Assembly: GCA_013398055.1 (NCBI GenBank)
Contig: VZRS01002384.1
Span: forward strand, 674,934 to 738,933
DNA: 64,000 nt
Direction of reading: 5' to 3'
From: Ifrita kowaldi
Taxonomy: Eukaryota > Chordata > Aves > Passeriformes > Cinclosomatidae
Part shown: in pieces, positions 38,001-49,843 of the stretch
Position numbering within the stretch: the first letter of the stretch is position 1
Layout of the letters: each line of letters opens with the position of its first letter
Position numbers and translations under genes: made by a program
Notes under the pieces: generated by a model
The model's input: the letters and a program-made list of their open reading frames with translations, nothing else
Database searches by the model: none
What the model was told of the DNA's origin: nothing

Positions 38001-41000
38001 AAGGCAAATCCTTTAGAGACAAACACATTTAATAATGCTATAAGGCTAAAAAAGATGAGAGATTTGTGAAAATACAGTAGCAAGACTGAGGAGAAAAAAA
38101 AAGCTGAAAAGAAAAGCAACAGAGCACTCATTTGAGAGATCAAATGGCTCCAGTGATGAAGTTAAATGAACAACTTTTAAAGTTCATCACAGGCTAAAGT
38201 GATAAATGGGAAGGTTTAGTGTAGAGATTAGATGTGTAACTGGAGATGGGGAAATATTTAAGTGTAAAAAAGACAGCACCTGTGACATGTCACTATTTGT
38301 CATTAGAAGAAGAGAGGGACAATACCTCAGAGTAAAAACAATTCGAGTAACTTGTCAGGAAAAAAGATGGAAGGAAGGTCAGAGAAGAACAGAAAACACA
38401 AGCAGAGACAGTCTGGGAAGGATCAGAGGCAGAGCTGGATTTGGGAGAGATCAGGTGAATTAGCCAATGAAGGTGACACAGGATGCAGTGATACAGTCTT
38501 GTCTCCTGGAACAAGACAACAGTCTTGCCACAGCAGTCTGAAAACCTAGACAGTGTTCAAGTAGGCAGCTGAATTAATAATGAAGCTTTTAATCAGATAG
38601 AAGTAACCAAAAGATATACATTTTCTTCGAGCTCAATGCAGAAACCTGGCCAAGGGAGACAGCGTTCCTACTTTTTGGCTACTTTTAAGGATAGATATAA
38701 ATCAGAGGCCCTTCCTATTGTGAAGACAGCTTTAGATACAAATTAACCCACAGCAGCCCATAAAATTTCTTCCGGGAAACTGGTGCAGAGACGTACAGAT
38801 CTCCTAGTCTGAAATCCTCTTTCCACTTCCAATTAACTCTTTGCTAGTACTGGCCTTTAGCTTAAATAGCTCTTCTCCCTGCTGCATGTTTCTATCTACA
38901 CTGCAATGCATTCACTGAAGCAAAAGCACTGCCAAGTACCAGCTGCTGTGCAAGCACGGGTCTTTGCCGGTTCCAGCAAGGGGTGTCAGAACCGGGACAA
39001 CCATTTTTTCTCCTTCCAGTTCAGCATGTCAGTAAGGGGGCCTATGGTACACAGTTTCAAAGGTGTGAGAAACCAAGTGCTCTGAGACCATGTCTGAAAG
39101 CTGATCTGTTCCCTGAGATCTGATGCACTCAAATTAGCAGTTTCTCTGATCTACAATGCAAGATAGCAAAAGGCAGGGCACTTTGAGTGAGAAGGTGCTG
39201 TTAATTTAGAATGGCTTTGCTAGTTAGTTCATTAACTTTTAAGTCACACCACAAAACCCTCTTATCCTTCCTGACCTTCTCTGGGGTGAAGCAAGAGTGG
39301 ACAGAAGACTGAGAGAGAGATCTAAGTTTCAAGGATCTACGCAGACTTTCCCTCTGATTTGTAAGAACGTTTTACTGCTACCACTCATGCAGTCAGAGCT
39401 CTGGAAGGAGATTTATTAATCAAACACAAGAAATAAGCATTCCTAATGAGACTAAGGCAACTACAGGAATGGAAGCCAGCACAGAGCTCATGAGGGGGGT
39501 TGTTATGCAGTCCATCAAATGCACAAAAAAGGTGCCCACAAAACAGCACCCCACAAATATTCAATTGGCAACGCTTTAAAGGCAGCTGTTAGAATAAATG
39601 TATTTTCTCCCACTTTGCAACGTATGCAGTTAGCTGATTTTACAAATATCTTCTAAAGAAGCAGTGAGACCACTCAAACCCAGTATAGCCATTGAACAGA
39701 GCATCACTGAAACATCAAATCCAAATTGTTGAAATTTTAGAGCTCAAAAACATTGAAACATAATAAACACAGGAAGGTCTCACAGACATCTTAGAGGGTA
39801 GGTGCAGTATCAGGAATCACAGCACTGACATTCCTGCATATATTGCTGGTTGATTTACTTTGTCTTCTCAGTATTCATCAGTTTAGGGTGTATCTGCTAC
39901 TATATTTAATCATACACTGGTGCCACAACACAACCTGATAGGGTCCTTTTATAGGAAGAAAGGCAAAATTAATAAGGAAAAAAAGTTTAGATGCAAAAAA
40001 TACACTTTGACTTGTTTTTACACTTTTTTCGGGGTGGGGTATGTGTGTACAACTGCATAGGCAGTCATCTTGTACATAAGTCCTCCTCTTTTTAAAAACA
40101 AGTCCTCCTGTGGCTATTTGTGGGACATGTTTTACTCACTCAGATTAATCCTACAGTTTTATTTCATTCTCCTGTTCTTTCCTGGCTAGTAGAACCTCAG
40201 GCTATTTTCTACTATATTTTAAAGATTAAAATATTATTTTCTTAATCTAACAATCACTGCAGGTTTTCAGTTATCTTTCATAACCTTTCTAATAATTTTG
40301 TTTTCATAAATAACTGTACTTCCCCTGAAAAGTAAAAGACTGGCAGCACTTTCAACTCAACATTTAGTTCACAACCTACTGAGCATGCCTCATGTGCTCT
40401 GGAGGATATCATCCCAGGAGCAACAGGCTTATTCATTCCTCATGCTTTTTCAGTTCTTGGCCTTTCTACTGATACTTCCAACAAGGAAGCCAATTAGCAC
40501 TAATTAAGGTAGTGGATTTGTGATTTGGAACACTTCACTAGACACTGGATTAACACCATCCACCCCTTTCACAGAATATATGAACTGTCAAATGATAACT
40601 CCTAGTGGTACCTTCATACAGAAAAAGTTTGGCTTCAGCTTATGAAATGTGATGGAAGATTTAAAAGAGTTGTCTATGAAATGCTATACAGCATAGCTCT
40701 GTAAAATGCACTTAAAAACCCTTGTGGTCATAAAAAGCTGCAGAAAATACATAAACCTATGCCAACCACATACATTCTTTATGCAGTACCAGTAGCATGA
40801 TATTACTCTTATTATCACAGAACCAAGTAGAAGTTTTCCATGTGAGTGAAATAGTTCAGCCTCTTGGTCAGAAAAATTACGCAAGAAACTGCACAAGACA
40901 AACTTTTTCCTCAGGTAGCTGGAAAAGATGAACTAAAGAGAAAGCAAAGCAGTCTCTGTGCGTCAGATTTGATGCTTCTTTTTCAAAAAACAAATACAGA

Positions 41001-41051
41001 GAAATAAAACTTTTCAAAATATTTTTATATACATATGTGTCTGTCTGTGTG
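35036..41051. other. Unique AT-rich noncoding DNA
   Basis: No gene was recognised. Open frames are under 100 codons. The only marked compositional items are a T14 run at 36616-36629 and a purine-rich patch near 38200-38460, where several short frames overlap. The purine-rich patch was considered as another old repeat but has too little signal to call. Confidence 0.6.
36616..36629. repeat. Poly(T) run of 14
   Basis: A plain homopolymer seen directly, with no associated retrocopy. Confidence 0.8.
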
Positions 41052-41212
41052 ACCCATTGAATGGTTGGGAAGGACCCAAAAGATCATCTAGTTCCAGTCC
41101 CCCTGCCACGGGCAAGGATGCCACTCACTAGATCAGGTTACTCAGGGTTCCATCCAACCTGGCCTTGAACACTTCCAGGAATGGGGCATCCACAACTTCT
41201 CTGGGCAATGCC
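41052..41212 (-). mobile_element. CR1 LINE 3' end, reversed
   Basis: Read on the minus strand, it runs from the 'ttgcccagagaagttgtgga' block through 'gtgttcaaggccaggttgg' and 'ggaactagatgatcttttgg' to 'ccattcaatgg' near 41052. The final tandem ATTCTATG units are reduced to one mutated copy. It is the last 160 bp of a CR1 of the same general type as those at 23.7 and 58.1 kb. A CTGT/CTAG microsatellite directly adjoins its upstream edge. Confidence 0.92.
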
Positions 41213-41234
41213 TGTCTGTCTAGCTAGCTAGCTA
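41213..41234. repeat. (CTGT)n-(CTAG)n tetranucleotide repeat
   Basis: Two TGTC units pass into three CTAG units (self-complementary, so potentially hairpin-forming). The repeat directly abuts the truncated 5' edge of the reversed CR1. Confidence 0.75.
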
Positions 41235-41944
41235 TCAAAACAGCCTTAGAAAAGTCTAGGATGTTTGTGAATGTTTATTTCAACAGCTGATCTCTAAACT
41301 GATATACATGATAAAACAGGTTGCATCTCTAATTAACTTCAGTTATCCAAACTTGTTAGTTCTTAACCTCATTCAGCCTGTAAGAACTAAACTTAAATAA
41401 TGCCAAATTGAATGGGGACAAAAACTAACCCACAAACACAACTAATTTGCAAGTTTAATCATGTTTTCTGGGCTATATTTCCCTCTCTTCTGCTGTTACA
41501 AAGTTTCTCTAGTAAAGCTTGCTTCTTCCTCTCATTCTCTCAACCCAAAGGGCAATTTTATCATGTAACTTAAAGCATAGAACTTATCCTTGAACATTTC
41601 AAATGCAAACTCTGAAAACGCAACCTGTATTTCCAATTGCCTGCAGCAACATTACAACCATCCCACAATGCCAGTTCTTTTAGTTTGTTAATGTTTATAT
41701 ACTGTTAACACTGCTCTTCAGCACAAATAACTGAGCCGCTCTTTCCGATACATTACTTTCAGAAATGTGAAATTGCAACCTTTGGCAATATGATTGTAGG
41801 TTGATGACAACCACCCAATGTCTCTTGCACTCCTCCACCTCAAATCAATGGGGAAACAAGATGAAAAGGCTCATGGGTTGAGACAAGAACATTGAGATCA
41901 CTTAAGAATTGCCATCAAGGGCAAAAAAGACAATGTGGGGGAAA
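41235..41944. other. Unique noncoding DNA between repeats
   Basis: No gene, exon or repeat was recognised in these 710 bp. Confidence 0.6.
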
Positions 41945-42694
41945 ATAAATTTCATTTATTGGGAATTAGTTGAATGGTACAAAACAAAGACAAAAACTAA
42001 AATACCTTCCCTTCACCTCCACAGTCTTTCCAGGCTCAACTTCACTTCTTCACTTCCTACTCTACCTCCTGTCTTCCCCACCCCAAGCTACTAAAGAGGA
42101 TCATGAAGCAGGGGTGGGGTCAGTCCATAACAGCTCCCCTCCGCCACTCTTCCTCCTGCTTCTCCCCTCTTCTAGGGTGGGTCCTTCCATAGACTGCAGG
42201 CCCTCACAATAAACCTTTTCCTCCATGTGCTCTCCACAGACCATAGATATTTCTGGAAGTATCCACCAGCTCTGGCATGGGATCCTCCACAGGCTGCAGT
42301 ATGGATATCTTCACCACCACGGTCCTTTCCACTGGCTGCAGGAAAAGACCTGCTCCACCATCATCTCCTCCATGGGCTGCAGAGGAGTATCTGCCCTGTG
42401 CTTGAAAGCACTTCCTCTCCCTCCTGCCCTTTCTCTGCCCGTGGCGTTTGCAAGGTTTCTCACACTTTTTTTCCCCTCACTCCTCTCTGCCTATGCAGTG
42501 CTTTTGCCCTTTCTTATGTTATCACAGAGATGTCACTAAGTTGGCTGATGGGCTCAGCCATGTCCTGCAGTGGGTACATTGTGGAGCCACCTGAAACTGC
42601 ACAGCAGACCCTGAACACCTCCCACAGATACCACCCCTGCAGCCCCCCACCAACACCTTGCCACCTACACCCAATAAACACTGCTAAATATGTT
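41945..42694 (-). repeat. Dispersed avian unit repeat, likely LTR-element derived
   Basis: This 750-bp block is clearly more GC-rich than its flanks. Its core is made of related units of about 41 bp, each carrying GGCTGCAG with a 'tcctccac' or 'ctttccac' lead: GGCTGCAG-type starts fall at 42292, 42334 and 42375, with a looser one at 42192. Flanking parts ('aataaatttcatttattgg' at 41943 and 'atgttatcacagagatgtca' near 42516) match an element I remember as widely repeated in bird genomes, probably ERV-related. By that memory its sense strand is minus. The family name is not assigned. The 167-codon plus frame at 42227-42730 follows from the GC-rich unit sequence and is not thought to be a real gene. 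Confidence 0.65.
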
Positions 42695-45600
42695 GATTGT
42701 CCTTTACAGGCTAAAGAAAGAGATACTTGATACTGACTGCATTATGCAGCCTTGCCTTCACTTTGGAAAGAAAGACCTGTCTCCAGTAGAGACTGCACCA
42801 CTTGACACAGTTGGTGAGACTCCATGGAGTCTCTACCACCATCACAATAAAAGCCAGCTAAGTACCATTATGGTCTTTACTTAAATTGATTGTTCCTTTC
42901 TTGATATCAAAGACATCAATAACATGAAAGCTGTTGAAGTCTATACAGTATTTGATTTTTCTCCTTATTTGTTGCCTTTTAACAGATCTTCCTCACTGTG
43001 TCTTTTATACAGAGACAAAGTTACACCAACATAACTGCTAAAAACTACGTCAGCCTCTGCAATACTCCTACAGTAGCATCTGTGAGCTAAGGGCAAAAAA
43101 GATTAAACATTGTATTCTGGCCTTCTTTACAAAATACATTCTGTAAGCAAAAAAAAAGACACTCTAGAATAGCCAAAGCCTGCAGTAATTCAGTGGAGCT
43201 TCTACCACATTATCTGCATTTCTTAAATAATAAAAAAAATGTTTGCTGTGACAGATGGATAATCACATTAAACTAATAAGTTCCCTGCAAAACCTCAAAG
43301 TTTCTCTACATAAATAGTGCTTACTACTATAATACTCACTGTTAAGCAGGTTGGGAGAGGTATGAAAAATTAAAACAAGTGAGGTGTATGTTAAGTTTCC
43401 AGTAATAATTAAATTTCTTATTCACTGAAATTTTTTAACTTCATCTAGACAGCTTTGTAACATCCCAACAAATATTTTCAGATTAAAATGCCAACCCAGA
43501 CTCAGGAAACAATCCCTAGGGCAGAAAAGAGGGTCACAATATAGACTTAACCATCTGCCAAAGTTGATTTACAGTGTCTACAGTTGGCTAAGTTATTCAC
43601 TGCAAATATACTCTGTGTGGAAAAATAGCCCTTTTTTTTCTGCCATGTAAACTGACCTTGACCTTACCGACAGTGTTCAGTATTCCTAAATCTTATCAGA
43701 GAGATTCTTAAAAACAATTTTATCCATGGATTGTTCTTGAAATGTACGCTGCAAGGAATAAGCAGCTGAGAGTGGTCACCCAGGTCACACAGCAGCAGCT
43801 CAGTGCCCTGACTAGTGAAAGAACAGAACCAATACTATGTGGCTATGGCCACCAGCCATCTGACAATAGAAACGAGAACATGGTACAAAGAAAGTCCACC
43901 AGCAATATGCATATGTTAAATCTGTTCAGAAGATACATTTGTCAAACAGTTTTGAATAACTAAAAAATCGAGAAAAATCTGTTCATACACAACTCACGAA
44001 GAAGGAATAAGAACAAATTTGCCAAGCAAATTGTTTGCTATGCATAGATATCCCAGCTGTCCTCATTATCTTACTTATCTTGTTTAAATCTCCCTTGCAC
44101 TCCTACCCTCTTGCCTGGTTTACCCAATGTCATCCCATCCTTTATCATGACATGTTTTCTCAAAGGCACTGTCGTATCTCCACCTGAAAAACTCATTCTT
44201 TCACTGACACTAATTTTAGTTGTCCTTTTTTTCTTTCAGATCATTTGGAATGAAATCACAAAACTGTTAAACATTTAATAAAAGCTCATAGAAATGTTCT
44301 CATTGAGTGTGTGACATTGTCGTAAGTGCCAGTAAAATGGCTGCTGCAAACAGATACAGGGATTGAGAATTCCCAACACAGAAACTAAAGGTACCCAAAT
44401 CTCCTGCCAGATTACCATACTGCTGCTAAAAGGAAGAAGGATAAGGGAGTGCCATGTCCAACACCTATGCCAACTCCGTCACAGTCTTCCTGTACAACTT
44501 TGGAAAAAGGCACATAGGTTCCTCTCAGCAATGTAGGATAAAAATACATGTCTGTCTGGAAAGACTGTTGTGAAGATAAACACATTAAAGACTGCCAGAT
44601 GCATGGGAACCATAGTAATGGGATTACACTGAATACAAATAGATCACATGTGAGAAGGCATATGTGCATGGATGTGCATGCTTACAGGGTAAATTAAAGG
44701 TGAGAGGGGGAATGCTTAGAAAATTGACACTCTGGCACTCTTTAGATTTTGGTAAGAGAAGTCTAGTTATGTTGGAAAATTATTAATCCCAATTGGAGAC
44801 ATCTGTCCCACAGAGTAAGCAATACTGTACTGTTTAAACTTCATAAGGATTCATTGCAACATCCATGTTAGATATAACCACACAGCCTTCTCTCTAATTC
44901 TTCCTAGTATTGATAAGGTTCTGACACACTTATATTTTGAAAAGGGGGAAATGACAATAGTGCAGGGAGGTCAGACATTGTTAAAACAAGGAAAGCATCA
45001 GGGGACAGAAGTCAGCAGAGACAGATCACGCAGGCTTTTCACCCTGCTGAGACTAGAATTGCTGCTAACACTAGAGCCAGAATACAGGGCTTCACTAATT
45101 CTCAACATATGAATAGTAAATGTTTTCAATTTGAAGTGACATTTGCATGCAATTTAGCTGCATCAGTTCCAATCTTGCTCTTTTTTTTTGTAGCCAGTCA
45201 GCTTTATTGTTAAAGTAATGTTGGTGCACAAACATGAATAGCAAAGTGCATGTGTAAATTGTAAACAAGCCCTCTCTACCACCTCAGAATGTATCAAACA
45301 GCCCTTGGAGAAACAGAAGCAAATAGCATTGCCCTGGATTAACAGTACAGAGCTGGAGGAGAAAAGAAATAACCCACTAAATCTTAGCTGCTCAGTTTCT
45401 TAAGAGAGGGATAAACATTTTGCACATTAAATGGGTACCAACAGCTTGAAAATTGCACTTCTGCTTGAAAATTTTGTAATCACTATATTACAAGTAGCCC
45501 ATAAAATTACCACGACTACCAAAAAAGATCCCAGAAAAATATTTCTTTCACTTTTTTTTCAGATTTCTTACTTGGAGCACATGATGGAATTTATTGGACA

Positions 45601-47384
45601 GCCAGTCTAAGACTATTAAGGTAAGGACACTGAGTCTTAAATCTTTCAAAGACCAAAATATTCAGCTTGAAGATCATTAACACCCTCTCTCTGTTCAATG
45701 GGACTATTAATATTTTTCAGATTAAGGGCATGATAAAATGCTGTACCATGACATTATATGTTTTTTTCTTTGGTAACTACATCTTTAAATGTTAAAAATG
45801 TCAAATAAAGGTAAATAGAAGAGGAGTAATAAACACATTTTGAAGACTGAATCCCAAATTAAGAAAGAAAACCACATTAAATACAAGTGAGTTTATCTTT
45901 CAAACAATACATAAAGATTTTTTTTCTTCTTTTACTTACTTGACAAATCCAATTTCAATACACAGCAGACATGCTACACATGTGGATGCTTGTGAAGACA
46001 TCAGCTATCAGGTTAAACTCTAAATGCATGTCATGAAAATTAACTTAATTTAATGTCCTATTTGCTATTTGACATAAGTGTAGGTTAGTTCATTGCTGCT
46101 TTGGACCACCCCAACCCCAAAGTCATGGTCAGTTACTGTTCCCTTTGCAGGCTACCAAGTAGTACAGGATAACTGCTCTTCCCAAAAAATCACTGCTCCC
46201 TTGTAGTCATGTCCTCTCCTGTCTGTCTTCCAGTCTCTATACTTTCTCATCATCCTCAGCTGCTTTGACAAATATAACCAGGTCACTCAGAAGAAGGTAT
46301 GAAATAGCACAGGAGTCTCTGGCCTCTCAGGACCAGTGAGAATGAACGTCTGTACCCAAAAACTTCCTCTAGAGGCCACTGTCTGCCCTATTATCCATAT
46401 CAAAAGGTCAAATTCTTTTCCCCCGGTGCACCCAACAAAGGAATATTCCTCCCTCCCAGTCTCCTTAGGACTTGGCTCATCGCAGTGGACTCCCAGCATG
46501 AGGCAACGGCCCCAGTGGCCTGCTGCCAGACTCCAAAATGCATGTAAACATTTACACTCACAGCCAATTCTTGTTTTCTATCAATACTGATAATCTTTGG
46601 TAAGTTCAACATAAACTCTTCTTTTTATGACAATCCTGTTTATAACAATACTGGGAAATATAAGTAAGAAATTTTCTGTTCATCAGAGGCAACTTCTTCA
46701 CTATTAACAGGTGCATTTCTGCCTTCATGTATTGCATGTGTGTGCACAAATGTGAAATTCAATGTTTTTGTGAAACAAAGCTAATTCCAAGGTCCTTCCA
46801 GTACTCCCAATGAACCAAAACAGAAATACTGGGCCAAGCAGTATGGTTCACTATTAACATCCAAACAGTCAGAAGGTTTCAATAATACTATAACCCTAAA
46901 CAACTATTGCATCATGTAGTCTAAGCTCAGGCTTATCACTGTGGCCTCAGTGGTATCAGATAGAAATGGTATCACCTTTTGATCTGCTTTGTGTCACAGG
47001 AAAACACAAGGGGTATAACTTTGCCACAAGTAAGAAATGTCTTCAGAAATGGCAAGAAACTGATCAGCTAGAACACACCAAGATGATTCAGCAAGTGCAA
47101 CATGCCTCACACTCCAGAGAAATCCTCCAAGCCTCTGCCACAGAAGACTCTCTTAATGACATTGGGAAAATTCCTCACTAATCACTTACTTGGCAATGAG
47201 TTCAACCTTGAGACTGTGAGCAAGACACGATGGCCTGGCCTCTCAGAAAGAAAAAACTGGTTTTTGCTTTAAAATATTGCTCTGTCCTGTTCAGTATCTT
47301 GTGTTTAACTGTGCCCAACCATGGATATCTGAGGTATGTTTCAGAAAACATTTGTGTTAATGAATTACTAAAAAACAACAGCTC
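42695..47384. other. Unique AT-rich noncoding DNA
   Basis: No gene was recognised. Open frames stay under about 90 codons. A perfect 18-bp palindrome at 42816-42833 is listed separately. The 150 bp after 42695 might still belong to the neighbouring unit repeat or its partner element, but I could not align them. Confidence 0.6.
42816..42833. other. Perfect 18-bp palindrome
   Basis: GAGACTCCATGGAGTCTC reads the same on both strands with no spacer. It may bind a dimeric protein or be chance. Its neighbourhood, just outside the unit repeat, leaves open a mobile-element origin. Confidence 0.6.
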
Positions 47385-47508
47385 AAAATCAGAGAATATC
47401 CTAAGCTGCAAGGGTGGCCAACAAGAATCATCAAAGTCCAAGTGCTGGTCCTGCACCAGAAAACCTCAAGAATCACTCCATGTGCCTGACAGTGCTGTCC
47501 ATACAAAG
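47385..47508 (-). mobile_element. CR1 LINE 3' end, reversed (SINE-tail subfamily)
   Basis: The plus strand reads 'cagagaatatcctaagctgc', then blocks for 'aagaatcatcaaagtcca', 'ctggtcctgcacca' and 'aagaatcactccatgtgcct'. This is the reversed 3' region of a CR1 subfamily with a GAATATCCTGAGTTGGAAGG-type tail. The same tail type forms the end of the SINE at 22131-22198, so this LINE type, or a close relative, is the likely source of its mobility. It explains the overlapping frames at 47230-47541 and 47357-47665. The edge near 47508 is approximate. Confidence 0.8.
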
Positions 47509-49249
47509 GGCTGGCTAATTGCACCAAGTCCTGAGGCATGATACTGCAGACTTCCAATAACTTGAGTATGTGGGAGGTAATGCTGATACCCAGGTCTGAT
47601 CCAAGAACACGAACAAAACCATTTGGGCTTCCTCTTCTACACACTAGTCCATTATTCTCTTTCACATTAAGTCACAGTATATATCTGTGTATATACGCAA
47701 GCCAGAGAACATATTCTGGAATGATTACCTAAAGACTTCCTTCAGCTGCTCGTACAGATGCATTTGACTAACTTCAAGTGCATTTTGCTCTATGATCTCT
47801 GTAAGACCATGTGATTCTGTTTTTTCCATAGTAGTAGCACATCCTCTGCATTAATTACTAAACTGCTTTGAATGTTTTATCAAGAAAATGGGCTACCTAT
47901 AATCATGATTTTTTTATATAAGAAACTAGCACAAACACTAAATTATACCAGAGTAAGCATGTATCCCTTGCCTCCTCTTCCTTTCATAGTTTAAGTATCA
48001 CTCTTGGTGTTGTATTTAGTATGCAATAAAGAAATGTAGCCAGGCCTTGACCAGAAATACTCAGAAATGTACTAATTTCATATCAGTGTGATAAATGAAA
48101 TCCAAGAGTGACATGCACCATTTTGGCTATAGGATATCTAACATAAAGTATCCACTAATATTTTAAAAATACTCTTGAGAACTTTGCCACGTCCAGAAAT
48201 TTTCCTCCAAATTAAATCACCATGAAAACACGTTTTTTTCTTTAACCTACAGATAGATATCAATTGATAATTTTATCTACTATATCTAAAATCCTCCAAC
48301 TTCAATGTAGATATCAAAGATCACAGAAGATGCTTGAAAAAGTCTTTGATTATTAACTATTACAACATCTTGAAAAATTACAGGTTTAAAATCTACATAG
48401 TCACATGCATGAACAAGGTGCTTTGGAATTAGAAGTTAACTCGATTCACTTTAATTGCATGAATGTGAAGTTTTATTTTATGACAACTGTAAATTAAGAC
48501 GATTTTTTTCCCTATTGAAAAGGATGAGTCCTCAGTGAAGTAGCTTAGGTACCTGGATTAACCTCATAGTTGCCTGAGACATTAAGAAAACATATATGAA
48601 TGATGTGTGCTTTTTATAAAAAGAATCCTTCATTGGCAGTTGACCTGTTGGGATACTTCTTTCTTTGAAAATACTGAGTAATATGAAAGAAAAGCAAAAT
48701 TATTTTTCAATGCAAAGTTATTTTGATATCAGAATTATAAGGCCCGGGTTCAGATTTACCCAATGGAGAAGAAAGGAACAGGAAAAATAAGTGGTCTGTA
48801 GTTTCCCAATCACTGCTTTCTGGGGTTCTGCATGTGCTCCTGCTCATGAACTACACTGCAAGCTAAATGGTTACATCACTCACCTGCTCACATACATTAG
48901 CCTTGCATCAGCATGTTTACCACTTAAAAAGTACAGAACCAAAAAAAGACCTTGAAAGACCTTAATATTTGAGTAGTACACTAGTTGGCATCTCCTACTA
49001 TTAACAAATCTTCACTTCTTCCAAGGAAGACAAAGTTTGATGCATTCACATGGGTAGCTGAGAAAAGTAAACTGCCCCAAATCAGTCTGCAGAACATCAC
49101 CACACAGTCGATAGGAGGCCACAGAAACTAGCAAAACTCACTCCAGCATTCAAAGCAACAAGAGCACCACAAATGTAGACTTGTATATTTATATTGCTCC
49201 AAGAAGTATGAACAGGTCATGTGAAAGAATAAGCACAACACAAATTTGA
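47509..49249. other. Unique AT-rich noncoding DNA
   Basis: No gene or repeat was recognised. Open frames are short. Confidence 0.65.
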
Positions 49250-49319
49250 AGATGGCCCAGCAAAAAGGGCCTGGGGGTGCTCACTGACCACAGCTGAACA
49301 TGAGACAGCGTGTGCCCAG

Positions 49320-49616
49320 GTGGCCAAAAAGGCCAATTGCATCCTGGCCTGTATCAGCAATACTGTGGCCAGCAGGACCAGGGCAGTCACTGCCTCCCTG
49401 TACTCAGCACTGGTGAGGCCACACCTTCAGTTCTGTGTCCACTTCTGGGCCCAACAACGCAGGAAGAACACTGACATGCTGGAGCAAGTCCAGAAAAGGG
49501 CAATGGTGGAGGGTCTGGAGCACAAGTCCTATGAGTGGCTGAGGGAGCTGGGGCTATTTAGCCTGGAGAAGAGGAGGCTCAGGAGTGACCTTATGGCTCT
49601 CTGCAATTGCCTGTAA
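49320..49616 (+). pseudogene. CR1 pol C-terminal remnant
   Basis: About 98 codons stay open and match the C-terminal end of CR1 pol: AKKANCILACISNTVASRTR, then SALVRPHLQFCVHFWAQQ, and finally SYEWLRELGLFSLEKRRL. One residue is lost in the usual YEEWLREL block. This part lies downstream of the catalytic reverse transcriptase core, so on its own it has no enzyme activity. The open frame reflects the relative youth of the copy, not selection. Confidence 0.85.
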
Positions 49617-49690
49617 GGAGGTTGTAGCCCATTAACATGCAACAGGACAACAGGAAATAGCCTCGAGCTGTGCCAAAGTACGTTTAGGTT

Positions 49691-49843
49691 GAACAACAGG
49701 GGGAATTCTTCACAGAAAGGGTGATTAGACATTGGAATGGACGGCCCAGGGAGGTGGTTGGAGTCGGAACAACAGGGGGAAATTCTTCACAGAAAGGATG
49801 ATTAGACATTGGAATGGACGGCCCAGGGAGGTGGTTGGAGTCG
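49691..49843 (+). repeat. 76-bp tandem duplication inside CR1
   Basis: Copy 1 is 49691-49766 and copy 2 is 49767-49843. By eye they differ at two places: one extra A in the GGGGGAAATTC stretch, and A for G in AAAGGATGA against AAAGGGTGA. The near identity shows the duplication is more recent than the CR1 insertion, or that it is an assembly or polymorphic variant. Confidence 0.9.

Noticed and set aside
38200..38560. Purine-rich patch as a second copy of the possible ancient repeat
   Set aside because: Too few matching phrases to the 24.7-kb stretch, so composition alone could explain it.
47230..47665. Overlapping frames of about 100 codons on both strands
   Set aside because: A reversed CR1 3' end at 47385-47508 lies under both, which explains them.
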